21,427 nucleotides of DNA from Tannerellaceae bacterium (GTDB lineage Bacteria; Bacteroidota; Bacteroidia; Bacteroidales; Tannerellaceae), in assembly GCA_031279915.1 (NCBI GenBank), contig JAITHO010000065.1, positions 1 through 21,427 on the forward strand, given 5' to 3'. Shown in pieces: positions 1 to 8,044 of the stretch (its first letter is position 1; every line of letters begins with the position of its first letter). Under the pieces are notes generated by a model. The model saw nothing but the letters and a program-made list of their open reading frames with translations. It was not told the DNA's origin and searched no databases. Position numbers and translations under genes: made by a program.

Positions 1-205
1 ATCCGGCGCACCAATCCCCCCAGGGGGGAATCGTCTCCCAGATCCGGCGCACCAATCCCCCCAGGGGGGAATCGTCTCCCGCGTCCGTCGCACCAATCCC
101 CCCAGGGGGGAATCGTCTCCCAGATCCGGCGCACCAATCCCCCCAGGGGGGAATCGTCTCCCGCGTCCGGCGCACCAATCCCCCCGGGGGGAAACTCCCC
201 CGATC
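1..205. repeat. Tandem array A: five 41-bp units, GC-rich with C6/G6 hairpin
   Basis: Units start at 1, 42, 83, 124 and 165. Units 1-4 are nearly identical. The fifth diverges in its second half: the central A is lost and the tail changes. Each unit contains TCCCCCC-A-GGGGGGA, a perfect 7-bp inverted repeat around one base. Unit boundaries alternate between AG|A and GC|G, giving an 82-bp higher-order period, so the array last grew by duplicating pairs. A weak sixth unit may follow, since ATCGCGCCAAT at 203-213 resembles the unit start. The array begins at base 1 and probably extends upstream. There is no variable spacer between units, so it is not a CRISPR. 41 is not a multiple of 3, so it is not a coding repeat. 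Confidence 0.95.
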
Positions 206-460
206 GCGCCAATTTGCAATCGCTGCGCTATATTTCTCCAGCTATTTCATGCCAGGTTGCTTACAAATCAGAACGAGCCGAACTCTGCGAAACATTGATT
301 TTTTCTCGCAAGCTTTTGCAATGTTGCCGCCCGCGGGAGCTTGCATTGCGGGAGCAAGGCTGAGTTGCATAATAGCTTTGCCAGCTTGCATGGCCGTTTT
401 TTTTATTGCATTTGCCCTTCACAAGCCAGTATCCGATAGGAATTTTGAGATAAATACTTT
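206..460. other. Gene-free stretch between array A and alaX promoter
   Basis: I see no gene supported here. One reading frame is open from an ATG at 249 into the AlaX frame, but its translation resembles no domain. The octamer AGCTTGCA occurs at 338-345 and 383-390, and a small CTTGC/GCAAG hairpin lies at 340-358. These may be remnants of older repeat units, but the pattern is too weak to call. Confidence 0.5.
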
Positions 461-468
461 TATCTTTG
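461..468 (+). promoter_or_regulatory. Candidate Bacteroidota -7 box for the AlaX gene
   Basis: TATCTTTG matches the Bacteroidota -7 consensus TAnnTTTG exactly. It would start transcription near 473-476, about 25 bases before the ATG at 498. No TTTG lies at the usual -33 distance; the nearest, at 444-447, is too close. The call rests on the -7 box alone. It also argues that translation starts at 498 rather than at 249. Confidence 0.4.
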
Positions 469-497
469 CCGCACAAAAAATAAGTAACAACAAAAAC

Positions 498-968
498 ATG
501 GATATCACCACATTAAACAAGAGTAACAAAGATTATTGCCCCGAAATGCATACGGCAGAACATATCCTGAATCAAACAATGGTCAGGATGTTCGGCTGCG
601 GACGTTCGCAAAACGCCCATATCGAGCGCAAAAAGAGCAAATGCGACTATCTGCTGCCAGAAGATCCAGGCGAGGAACAACTTGCAGAAGTCGAAAAGAG
701 AGTAAATGAAATTATTGCTAAAAATCTGAGCGTAACAATTGAATATGTAAGGAAAGAAGAAGCGGCACAATGGGTCGATTTAAGCAAACTGCCTGACGAT
801 GCAAGCAGTACCATCCGCATTGTTCGTGTTGGCGACTATGACATCTGCGCGTGTATTGGCGAACATGTTCAAAATACTTCCGAAATAGGAATATTCCGTT
901 TCCTTAATTGTGAATTTAGTCAGGGCCGCTTGCGCGTAAGGTTTAAAGTAAGCGGCGCTCAAGCATAG
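498..968 (+). CDS. AlaX-type alanyl-tRNA editing protein (short form)
   Basis: This 156-residue protein is probably a free-standing editing domain that hydrolyses mischarged alanyl-tRNA species (Ser- or Gly-tRNAAla), a trans counterpart of the AlaRS editing domain. The four zinc-ligand positions typical of the family are visible: H18-T-A-E-H22 near the N-terminus and C119-I-G-E-H123 near the C-terminus. The length fits short AlaX proteins. The frame is open upstream to 249, but the extra 83 codons encode no recognisable domain, and a -7 promoter box lies at 461-468 inside them. ATG 498, a few residues before the HTAEH motif, is therefore the better start. It is monocistronic: pgk, 137 bases downstream, has its own promoter. 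The family is clear; the exact tRNA substrate cannot be read from sequence. Confidence 0.88.
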   Translation: MDITTLNKSNKDYCPEMHTAEHILNQTMVRMFGCGRSQNAHIERKKSKCDYLLPEDPGEEQLAEVEKRVNEIIAKNLSVTIEYVRKEEAAQWVDLSKLPDDASSTIRIVRVGDYDICACIGEHVQNTSEIGIFRFLNCEFSQGRLRVRFKVSGAQA

Positions 969-1027
969 GCAGCAAGTGACTATTCCATGTAATTTTAAGA
1001 CTAAGAAAATGCGTTTGCCGCCACCGG

Positions 1028-1059
1028 TTTGTAATATCAAATGTGTTTGACTAAATTTG
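1028..1059 (+). promoter_or_regulatory. Bacteroidota-type promoter of pgk
   Basis: TTTG at 1028-1031, a 20-bp spacer, then TAAATTTG at 1052-1059 fit the Bacteroidota sigma-ABfr consensus (TTTG / TAnnTTTG). Transcription would start near 1065, leaving a leader of about 40 bases before the pgk ATG at 1106. Confidence 0.7.
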
Positions 1060-1105
1060 CTAACTTTTTAATGGCAGACATAATTCATTTAAAAATATTA
1101 TACTC

Positions 1106-2365
1106 ATGCAAACAGTTGATAAATACAATTTTAAAGGCAAAAAGGCTTTTGTGAGAGTCGACTTCAATGTTCCTCTGGATGAAAGTTTCAATATTACTAA
1201 TGATTTGCGTATTAGCGCGGCAATTCCTACCCTGAAAAAAATTCTGAACGATGGTGGCAGCGTAATTATCGGTTCTCATCTGGGACGTCCGAAAGGCGTT
1301 ACGGAAAAATATTCGTTAAAACATATTCAAAATCGCGTATCAGAGCTTCTTGGAGTAAACGTATTATTCGCAAATGATTGCATTGGCGAGGATGCCGACC
1401 TTAAAGTGGCAGCCCTCAAGCCAGGCGAAGCCTTATTGCTTGAAAATCTGCGTTTCTATGCTGAAGAAGAAGGAAAACCGAGAGGCCTGGCTGAAGACGC
1501 TCCGGCCGAAGAGGTAGCAGCCGCCAAAAAAGCTATCAAACAGAGCCAAAAGGAATTTGCCAAAAAGCTGGCTTCATACGCCGATGCTTATGTAAACGAC
1601 GCTTTCGGAACGGCCCATCGCGCTCATGCATCCACGGCTTTAATGGCTGAATACTTTGCGGCTGCGGATAAGATGTTTGGATACTTGATGACAGCAGAAG
1701 TGGCAGCCGTTGAGAAAGTTCTGAAAAATATTGAACATCCCTTTACCGCCATTCTGGGAGGCTCGAAGGTATCGTCGAAAATAGATATAATCCAAAATTT
1801 ACTTAGCAAAGTTGACAATCTCATTATAACAGGTGGGATGACATACACGTTCACAAAAGCAGTTGGCGGGAAAATAGGCAACTCTATATGCGAAGACGAC
1901 AAGCTGGAAGTAGCCTTGCAAATATTGGAGAAAGCAGCCGAACAGGGCGTCAGAATAGTATTGGCCGTTGATGCAAAAATCGCCGATTCATTTTCGAACG
2001 ACGCAAACACGTCGTTTTGCAAAGTTGATGAGATTCCTGACGGTTGGGAGGGCCTCGATATAGGTCCGGAAACGGAAAAAATCTACGCTGAAGTGATACA
2101 ACAATCAAGAACAATATTGTGGAACGGTCCGACGGGAGTGTTTGAGTTCGAAAACTTTACGCACGGTTCCCGTTCAGTTGCCGAAGCGATTGCAGAGGCC
2201 ACCCGGAACGGCGCTTTTTCGTTGATTGGCGGTGGCGATTCGGTAGCATGCATTGAGAAGTTTGGCTTGTCGAAACAGGTATCTTATGTTTCAACAGGCG
2301 GCGGTGCATTGCTTGAGGCAATTGAAGGCAAAACCCTGCCGGGGGTTGCGGCCATTTATCAATAG
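1106..2365 (+). CDS. pgk: Phosphoglycerate kinase
   Basis: This is a cytosolic glycolytic enzyme that interconverts 1,3-bisphosphoglycerate + ADP and 3-phosphoglycerate + ATP. At 419 residues it is full length; Bacteroidota forms are slightly longer than the E. coli enzyme. Diagnostic motifs occur in order: RVDFNVPLD at residues 17-25, SHLGRPKG at 57-64, [24 protein letters not shown] in the substrate site, [19 protein letters not shown], and the C-terminal nucleotide loop [13 protein letters not shown] followed by STGGGALLE. No key motif is missing. It has its own promoter at 1028-1059 and a hairpin terminator downstream at 2405-2460, so it appears to be transcribed alone. Confidence 0.98.
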   Translation: MQTVDKYNFKGKKAFVRVDFNVPLDESFNITNDLRISAAIPTLKKILNDGGSVIIGSHLGRPKGVTEKYSLKHIQNRVSELLGVNVLFANDCIGEDADLKVAALKPGEALLLENLRFYAEEEGKPRGLAEDAPAEEVAAAKKAIKQSQKEFAKKLASYADAYVNDAFGTAHRAHASTALMAEYFAAADKMFGYLMTAEVAAVEKVLKNIEHPFTAILGGSKVSSKIDIIQNLLSKVDNLIITGGMTYTFTKAVGGKIGNSICEDDKLEVALQILEKAAEQGVRIVLAVDAKIADSFSNDANTSFCKVDEIPDGWEGLDIGPETEKIYAEVIQQSRTILWNGPTGVFEFENFTHGSRSVAEAIAEATRNGAFSLIGGGDSVACIEKFGLSKQVSYVSTGGGALLEAIEGKTLPGVAAIYQ

Positions 2366-2404
2366 TAAACAAAAACAATATAATTAGCGACTTTTCGTTT
2401 TATG

Positions 2405-2460
2405 TTTTAATTGAATGGGGGAGCTGTACAATGCAGACTTCCCCATTCTTTGAATTAAAA
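2405..2460 (+). terminator. Hairpin terminator after pgk
   Basis: GAATGGGG (2413-2420) pairs with CCCCATTC (2441-2448), extended inward by one G-U and one A-T pair. An outer TTTTAATT (2405-2412) matches AATTAAAA (2453-2460), with TTTG bulged out. The loop contains a small CTG/CAG pairing. The run of T after the stem is short, so termination is likely but not textbook. The near-symmetry means it could also act on transcripts from the other strand. Confidence 0.7.
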
Positions 2461-2475
2461 TAATAAGCTTGTATA

Positions 2476-3351
2476 ATGAAACCTAAAAAAATTAAGGCTA
2501 TATCATTTTTTCACTCCCGCCTTATTTCAATTGTCAGTATCGCGCTGGTGCTGTTCCTGTTGGGGTTGATTTTTTTGATAGCCTTAATGGGTAATCGTTT
2601 GTCGGATTACGTCAAAGAGAACATTTCGTTTTCGGTTATGCTGAAAGATGATATGCGCGAGGCCGAAATCAAGCGCATCCAATCAACTTTAGACAATATG
2701 CGTTTCACACGCGAAACGGAATATATCTCTAAAGAACAGGCGGCTCAAGAACTCAAAGCAGAGCTTGGCGAAGATCCGGTATTATTCCTGGGCGACAATC
2801 CGTATCAGGCTTCGATTGAAGTGAGGCTTCGCCCAGAATATGCAAATCCCGACAGTATGCAGGTTATCGAGCGGAAAGTGCGCGGATATGCGTCGGTGTC
2901 AGAGGTTTTATACCGCAAGGATATGATGCAGATAGTGAACGACAATATGAGGCAACTGAGCTTGGCTCTTCTGGCGCTGGCAGTGGTGCTGATGGCAATA
3001 TCGTTTGTTTTGATAGGGAATACTATACGGTTGTTAATTTATTCGAAGCGGTTCCTTATTCATACGATGCAGTTAGTTGGCGCTACGGCGGGCTTTATCT
3101 GCCGTCCGTTTATCACGCATAATATTGTGAATGGCATTATTGCGTCGTTTCTTGCGATAATTATGCTTATCAGTACCTTATATTATATACAAGGCGAGCT
3201 AACCGACATTGTTAAAATGCTTAATGTCGGAACATTGGCTATGGTATGTGCAACGGTATTTTTGATGGGGATAATTCTTACACTGCTGACCACAATTATG
3301 GCGGTCAACAAGTATCTGAGAATGGATATTGATAAAATGTATTATATATAA
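2476..3351 (+). CDS. ftsX: Cell-division protein FtsX
   Basis: This is the membrane permease-like partner of the ATPase FtsE. The FtsEX complex transmits cytosolic ATP hydrolysis to periplasmic cell-wall hydrolases at the division site. The 291-residue protein has the expected topology: a short basic N-terminus, TM1 near 17-39, a periplasmic domain to about 160, then TM2 161-182, TM3 216-237 and TM4 252-274. The conserved MQLVGAT segment lies at 198-204 between TM2 and TM3. ftsE is not adjacent. It is the first gene of the run ftsX to folK. No convincing promoter motif is visible between the pgk terminator and the ATG. Confidence 0.93.
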   Translation: MKPKKIKAISFFHSRLISIVSIALVLFLLGLIFLIALMGNRLSDYVKENISFSVMLKDDMREAEIKRIQSTLDNMRFTRETEYISKEQAAQELKAELGEDPVLFLGDNPYQASIEVRLRPEYANPDSMQVIERKVRGYASVSEVLYRKDMMQIVNDNMRQLSLALLALAVVLMAISFVLIGNTIRLLIYSKRFLIHTMQLVGATAGFICRPFITHNIVNGIIASFLAIIMLISTLYYIQGELTDIVKMLNVGTLAMVCATVFLMGIILTLLTTIMAVNKYLRMDIDKMYYI

Positions 3352-3363
3352 GAAAGAGAAACA

Positions 3364-3609
3364 ATGGAACAAAAAGATTTTGCATTTGGAAAAATTAATT
3401 ATTTATTAATAGGTATATCCGTTATAATAATTATAATAGGTTTTGCATTAATGAGCGGAGGAGGAGTTCCCCAAGACGGCGTATCGTTTAATCCTGAGAT
3501 ATTCAGCAAGCGCCGAATAGAATTTGCGCCGGTCATTACGGTGATAGGATTTGCACTCACCATCGTTGGTATTCTATACAACAAGAAGGAAAAGAAGCGC
3601 TTGGAATGA
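3364..3609 (+). CDS. DUF3098 small membrane protein
   Basis: This 81-residue protein has two predicted membrane helices, about residues 13-32 and 51-69, separated by a polar segment with a conserved-looking YNPEIFS-like stretch (here FNPEIFS). A charged lysine/arginine-rich tail would be cytoplasmic. Size, topology and position between ftsX and uppP match the DUF3098 family of Bacteroidota, whose function is unknown. It starts 12 bases after the ftsX stop, and its stop overlaps the uppP start (ATGA, 4 bases). The context suggests a role near envelope growth or division, which is inference only. Confidence 0.85.
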   Translation: MEQKDFAFGKINYLLIGISVIIIIIGFALMSGGGVPQDGVSFNPEIFSKRRIEFAPVITVIGFALTIVGILYNKKEKKRLE

Positions 3610-4406
3610 GCATTCTGGAAAGTATTATCCTTGCCGTAGTTGAAGGGCTCACAGAGTTTCTGCCGGTGTCGTCTACAGGGCACATGATCATAGCCCAGCA
3701 TTTAATGGGAATGGAAAGCACGGATCTGGTTAAAGCTTTTACGGTAATTATCCAATTTGGAGCGATTCTGTCTGTACTGGTTTTGTATTGGCGGCGTTTT
3801 TTCTGCAACTGGGATTTCTACCTGAAACTTTTTATCGCTTTCCTGCCGGCCGGAATCTGCGGATTATTGTTGAACAAGCATATCGACAGCTTACTCGAAA
3901 ACGTATGGGTTGTGGCTGTTATGCTCGTTGCAGGCGGCATCTTCATGTTATTTGTTGATAGGTTATTTAATCGTCCCAGCCAGGTACAAGAAATTACGGC
4001 AAAGAAGGCTTTCTATATCGGTTTGTTTCAAGCAATAGCAATGATTCCGGGGGTATCTCGATCAATGGCGACAATAGTGGGAGGAATGGCTCAAAAGCTT
4101 AGCAGAAAAACAGCTGCAGAGTTCTCCTTCTTCCTGGCCGTGCCCACAATGTTCGTAGCTTCAGCATGGAAAGTCTGGAAATTATTTTCCGAAGCAGGAA
4201 GCGAAGACATGCTCATGTTTAACGAAAATATCTTGATACTGCTTATAGGAAATGTAGTAGCCTTTCTCGTTGCAATCGCGGCAATACGCATTTTCATTGG
4301 ATATGTAACTAAATACGGCTTCAAAGCTTTCGGTTATTATAGAATACTACTGGGCGCTCTGATCATCATCCTGCTATTAGCCGGACAAAAAATGCAGATT
4401 GTTTAA
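3606..4406 (+). CDS. uppP: Undecaprenyl-diphosphate phosphatase (BacA family)
   Basis: This integral membrane enzyme dephosphorylates undecaprenyl diphosphate to the monophosphate carrier used for peptidoglycan and surface polysaccharides; the family also gives bacitracin tolerance. It has 266 residues with multiple hydrophobic helices. The two signature motifs are intact: E14[13 protein letters not shown]26 and P148GVSRSMAT155, containing the catalytic Glu, Ser and Arg positions. It overlaps the DUF3098 gene by 4 bases and the truB start by 1 base (TAATG), indicating translational coupling. Confidence 0.97.
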   Translation: MSILESIILAVVEGLTEFLPVSSTGHMIIAQHLMGMESTDLVKAFTVIIQFGAILSVLVLYWRRFFCNWDFYLKLFIAFLPAGICGLLLNKHIDSLLENVWVVAVMLVAGGIFMLFVDRLFNRPSQVQEITAKKAFYIGLFQAIAMIPGVSRSMATIVGGMAQKLSRKTAAEFSFFLAVPTMFVASAWKVWKLFSEAGSEDMLMFNENILILLIGNVVAFLVAIAAIRIFIGYVTKYGFKAFGYYRILLGALIIILLLAGQKMQIV

Positions 4407-5095
4407 TGGACTTTGCAGCAGGCGAAATCGTTTTCTTTGACAAGCCTCTTCGATGGACTTCATTCGATTTGGTGAACAAATTCCGATATAAACTTTCGCG
4501 GAAGCTGAACGTAAAGAAACTGAAAGTTGGACACGCCGGGACACTCGACCCATTAGCCACAGGAGTGATGATCCTTTGTACCGGAGGAGCAACAAAACAA
4601 ATAGAAGAGTTACAGTATCGCACTAAGGAATATGTCGCAACTATTCAACTCGGAGCAACTACCCCCTCATTCGATCTCGAAAAAGAAGTGGACGCCCTAT
4701 ATCCAACCGAACATATTACCGAAGAACTTGTAAACGAAACTCTCCAGCATTTCACAGGCGAAATCCAACAGATTCCTCCAGCCTTTTCGGCCGTCAAAGT
4801 AAACGGTCGGAGAGCATACAAGTATGCTAGGAAAGGACGAGAAGTTGAAATGAAACCCAAAACTCTGGTTATCGACGAAATCCAACTGCTCGAATATGCA
4901 ATGCCCACTATTAAAATCAGAGTGGTTTGCAGCAAAGGAACATACATCCGCGCCTTGGCAAGAGACATTGGAATAGCATTAGAATCGGGAGCGCATCTTA
5001 TTGCACTCCAGCGCACACGAATCGGTGAAGTAACACTCGACATGTGCTTACAGGCAGATGAAATTGACTCATTTTTGGAAAAAGTAATAATATGA
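4406..5095 (+). CDS. truB: tRNA pseudouridine-55 synthase TruB
   Basis: The enzyme converts U55 of the tRNA T-loop to pseudouridine. The catalytic motif [12 protein letters not shown] lies at residues 42-53, with D48 as the nucleophile. [12 protein letters not shown] and the C-terminal [16 protein letters not shown] segments are also typical. At 229 residues it is shorter than E. coli TruB (about 314) and lacks the C-terminal PUA-like extension; this is common in Bacteroidota and not a truncation. It is coupled to uppP (1-base overlap) and to queA (4-base ATGA overlap). Confidence 0.97.
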   Translation: MDFAAGEIVFFDKPLRWTSFDLVNKFRYKLSRKLNVKKLKVGHAGTLDPLATGVMILCTGGATKQIEELQYRTKEYVATIQLGATTPSFDLEKEVDALYPTEHITEELVNETLQHFTGEIQQIPPAFSAVKVNGRRAYKYARKGREVEMKPKTLVIDEIQLLEYAMPTIKIRVVCSKGTYIRALARDIGIALESGAHLIALQRTRIGEVTLDMCLQADEIDSFLEKVII

Positions 5096-6141
5096 AACTC
5101 TCAAAATTCAGATTCACATTGCCGGCAGAGCTAATAGCTTCTCACCCGGCACACAACAGGGACGAATCGCGCATGATGGTGATACACCGTGCGACAGGTA
5201 AAATTGAACACAGAATCTTTAAGGATCTTATTGAATACGTTTCGTCAGGAGATGTATTCATATTCAATAATACCAAAGTCTTTCCGGCACGATTGTACGG
5301 AAACAAAGAAAAAACAGGCGCACAAATCGAAGTCTTTCTGCTCAGGGAACTCAATTCTGAAATGCACCTTTGGGATGTACTTGTCGATCCCGCACGCAAA
5401 ATTCGTATAGGCAATAAACTCTATTTCGGTGAAGACGATTCCCTAGTAGCAGAAGTTATAGACAACACCACATCGCGCGGACGAACCGTAAGATTCCTGT
5501 TCGACGGCAATCACGAAAAATTCAAAAAAATAATATATGCTCTCGGAGAAACTCCACTTCCAAAATATATGGACCGCAAAGTTGAACCTGTCGATGCCGA
5601 GCGCTATCAAACAATTTACGCCCTTGTAGAAGGAGCTGTCGTCGCACCAGCCGCCGGCTTCCATTTTAGCCGAGAGCTCATGAAACGATTGGAAATAAAC
5701 GATTGCAAATTCACATACCTCACCGTACACTCAGGATTGGGAAACTACCGCGATATTGATGTTGAAGATCTCACAAAACATAAAATGGATTCTGAGCAAA
5801 TGATTGTCGATTCCGACATCGTGAGAGTCGTAAACGCCGGAAAAGAACGAAACAGCAACATCTGCGCCGTAGGAACATCGGTGATGAGGGCCATTGAAAC
5901 AGCTGTCAGTACGCAAGGCAGATTAAAAGAATTTGAAGGATGGACAAACAAATTTATCTTCCCGCAATACGAATTTAGCGTAGCAAACCGGATGATTACC
6001 AATTTTCACATGCCACTATCCACTTTACTAATGATGACCGCGGCCTTCGGAGGCTACGATCTTATTATGGATGCATACAAAATTGCTGTCGAAGAAAAAT
6101 ACCGTTTCGGAGCATACGGCGACGCTATGCTACTACTATAA
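5092..6141 (+). CDS. queA: tRNA S-adenosylmethionine ribosyltransferase-isomerase QueA
   Basis: QueA transfers and isomerises the ribosyl group of SAM onto preQ1 at the wobble position (34) of tRNAs, making epoxyqueuosine, the penultimate step of queuosine synthesis. The 349-residue protein shows the family motifs in order: [20 protein letters not shown] near the N-terminus, [21 protein letters not shown], the [21 protein letters not shown] block (usually GxGTFxPV), [11 protein letters not shown], and [12 protein letters not shown]. It overlaps the truB stop by 4 bases; folK follows after 6 bases. The other queuosine genes are not in the window. Confidence 0.96.
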   Translation: MKLSKFRFTLPAELIASHPAHNRDESRMMVIHRATGKIEHRIFKDLIEYVSSGDVFIFNNTKVFPARLYGNKEKTGAQIEVFLLRELNSEMHLWDVLVDPARKIRIGNKLYFGEDDSLVAEVIDNTTSRGRTVRFLFDGNHEKFKKIIYALGETPLPKYMDRKVEPVDAERYQTIYALVEGAVVAPAAGFHFSRELMKRLEINDCKFTYLTVHSGLGNYRDIDVEDLTKHKMDSEQMIVDSDIVRVVNAGKERNSNICAVGTSVMRAIETAVSTQGRLKEFEGWTNKFIFPQYEFSVANRMITNFHMPLSTLLMMTAAFGGYDLIMDAYKIAVEEKYRFGAYGDAMLLL

Positions 6142-6147
6142 TTCATT

Positions 6148-6609
6148 ATGGTTTATGTATACCTTGCGCTGGGAAGCAATTTAGGGAACAAAAAACAAAA
6201 CATTCTCACCGCAATACAAAAGATAGAAGACAGAGCCGGCAAAATCCAGGCCCTGTCTTCCTTTTTTGTAACACAAGCATGGGGATTTACATCTGACAAC
6301 AACTTCCTGAACGCCGCCGCATGCCTCAAAACTACTCTCACTCCACACAAGCTACTTTTCATTACCCAGAAAATCGAACAAGAAATAGGAAGACCACCAC
6401 ACAACAAAAATCAATGGGAAGATCGCCTCATTGACATCGACATCTTACTATACGACGACCTCATTTTATCTCATGCAAACCTCATTATTCCCCACCCACT
6501 CATGCACCATCGAAAGTTCGTACTTCAGCCATTAACAGAAATAGCTCCAGACCTTTTGCATCCCACCCTACAAAAGACTATGGCAGAACTACTGCTTCCA
6601 CTTACGTAA
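6148..6609 (+). CDS. folK: 6-Hydroxymethyl-7,8-dihydropterin pyrophosphokinase
   Basis: The enzyme transfers pyrophosphate from ATP to 6-hydroxymethyl-7,8-dihydropterin in folate synthesis. The 153-residue protein carries LALGSNLGNKKQNI at the N-terminus, FLNAA, GRPPHNKNQWEDRLIDIDILLY (containing the metal-binding DxD of the family) and PHPLMHHRKFVLQPL. It is the last gene of the ftsX operon. Its final 21 bases overlap the last 21 bases of the convergent histidine kinase gene, so no separate terminator fits between the two. Confidence 0.97.
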   Translation: MVYVYLALGSNLGNKKQNILTAIQKIEDRAGKIQALSSFFVTQAWGFTSDNNFLNAAACLKTTLTPHKLLFITQKIEQEIGRPPHNKNQWEDRLIDIDILLYDDLILSHANLIIPHPLMHHRKFVLQPLTEIAPDLLHPTLQKTMAELLLPLT

Positions 6610-7761
6610 CTCAATCCGCAAAGTCGTACCCTTACCAATCTCCGAACTTTTAACAAAAATATTGCCGCCATGATAAGATTCCACGATACGCTTCACTAAC
6701 GACAAACCAAGCCCCCACCCACGTGCCTTCGTAGTATATCCCGGGGTAAAAATGGCATGGAACTTTGACTTATGAATCCCCTTACCCGTATCAGATACAT
6801 CTATAAAAACTTCCTTTCGCGTCGTTTCCACCTTAATACTTATACAACCTTGCCCCTCCATTGCATCCACAGCATTCTTAATCAAGTTTTCAACAACCCA
6901 AGCAAACAAAGAATCATTAATCATCACCGGCACCGGCTCGTCAGGCAATAACATTTGAATCTTCACCTTGGGAGAAATCCGGTTTTGCATATATCCCACA
7001 GCTGTATGCAAAGATTCGGAAATGTCAATCGGAACAGGATCAGGTTTTGCTCCAATCTTCGAAAAACGCTCTGCTATAATTTCCAAGCGTTTTACATCTT
7101 TTTTCATTTCCTCCAATAAATTCATGTCAAGCTCTTTACTCTGCAAATACTCTACCCAAGCGACCAGCGACGAAATCGGCGTTCCCAACTGATGCGCCGT
7201 CTCCTTCGACAAACCGACCCAAACCTTATTCTGCTCAGCCTTTTTTGTGCTGGAAAGCGCCAAAAAGGCTGTTAAAATAAATATAAACAATACTGAAAGT
7301 TGTATGTACGGGAAAACAATCAGCCTCTTCAATATAATAGAATCGTCATAATACAGATGCTGAAAAGTTCCATCAAGCAAATCAATCAGAATAGTCTTAT
7401 TCTTTTTCCTTAGCTCAACAATCTTTTTCGCAAGAAAAATATCTGCATTTTTTTCAGGAACATCAATATTCTTCTTTGCTATAATCCTATCATCTTCATC
7501 GCAAAGCAAAACCGGAATCGTTGTATTCGATTCCTGGATATTCAGGAAAAATTTATTAAGCTCAGGGTCATCACCTTCATATTTCAAGAAGGCCTGCGTT
7601 GCTTCTGCCCAAATCTTTACCCTTTCACGCTCCTCCGACTCCAACTTACGAATCAAAGCATTCGAAGCCAACAATGAAGCAATGGCTATCATAATAGCCA
7701 CTACTATAAAAGCATACTTCAATTGTTGACGCGAATCGTAAATCCCACTAATTATACTCAT
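6589..7761 (-). CDS. Orphan membrane sensor histidine kinase
   Basis: This is a 390-residue two-component sensor kinase. TM1 lies near residues 16-34 and TM2 near 147-170, bracketing an extracytoplasmic domain of about 110 residues with no recognised fold. The kinase core follows without an obvious HAMP domain: H-box KETAHQLGTP with phospho-acceptor H190, N-box NLIKNAVDAMEG (294-303), G1 DTGKGI (324-329) and G2 GWGLGLSLV (348-356). All catalytic boxes are intact. No response regulator is in the window, so its partner must be encoded elsewhere. It is transcribed alone from a promoter at 7820-7851, convergent with and overlapping folK. The signal it senses cannot be inferred. Confidence 0.93.
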   Translation of the reverse strand: MSIISGIYDSRQQLKYAFIVVAIMIAIASLLASNALIRKLESEERERVKIWAEATQAFLKYEGDDPELNKFFLNIQESNTTIPVLLCDEDDRIIAKKNIDVPEKNADIFLAKKIVELRKKNKTILIDLLDGTFQHLYYDDSIILKRLIVFPYIQLSVLFIFILTAFLALSSTKKAEQNKVWVGLSKETAHQLGTPISSLVAWVEYLQSKELDMNLLEEMKKDVKRLEIIAERFSKIGAKPDPVPIDISESLHTAVGYMQNRISPKVKIQMLLPDEPVPVMINDSLFAWVVENLIKNAVDAMEGQGCISIKVETTRKEVFIDVSDTGKGIHKSKFHAIFTPGYTTKARGWGLGLSLVKRIVESYHGGNIFVKSSEIGKGTTLRIELRKWKQ

Positions 7762-7819
7762 TTGTTTTAAGTCTTAATCTCTAAAAAAATATTTGTCATC
7801 AGCATCTTATGGCTTCGGG

Positions 7820-7851
7820 CAAAGATAAATTTGTTTTGATTTTCCTCCAAA
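7820..7851 (-). promoter_or_regulatory. Bacteroidota-type promoter of the histidine kinase
   Basis: Read on the minus strand, TTTG (7851-7848), a 20-bp spacer and TATCTTTG (7827-7820) match the TTTG / TAnnTTTG consensus. Transcription would start near 7812, about 50 bases before the ATG at 7761. Confidence 0.65.
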
Positions 7852-7981
7852 AGACTCTTAAATCGGAATGCAATTCGAATTTCTGCTCTGGATTTTTCTG
7901 GGGGCATGATGCGATTGGGGCTTGGGCGATTGCTTAGGTTGGCAATCGGGTTGGGATTAAGCGGGTGGGGAGAGCGGACGG

Positions 7982-8014
7982 TTTGGAGGAACCTGGTTTT
8001 TATTTCTATTTTTG
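7982..8014 (+). promoter_or_regulatory. Bacteroidota-type promoter of the glycan locus
   Basis: TTTG at 7982-7985, a 21-bp spacer and TATTTTTG at 8007-8014 match the Bacteroidota consensus. The start point, near 8020, falls after the possible TTG codon at 8012, so it supports the ATG at 8045 as the flippase start. It is divergent from the kinase promoter at 7820-7851; the 283-bp gap between the two genes holds both. Confidence 0.65.
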
Positions 8015-8044
8015 CCGCCAATCGCAGGAACTGTAATACCATTT

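Noticed and set aside
1..205. CRISPR array
   Set aside because: The 41-bp units follow each other without variable spacers; what differs is only a two-to-three-base joint that alternates regularly.
249..497. 83-residue N-terminal extension of the AlaX protein
   Set aside because: No domain or signal is recognisable, a -7 promoter box lies within it, and the AlaX domain starts normally at the ATG at 498.
7852..7981. A fourth 41-bp array in the gap before the flippase
   Set aside because: The stretch is G-rich with recurring GCGATT/GGTTGG words, but I could not find a constant spacing.
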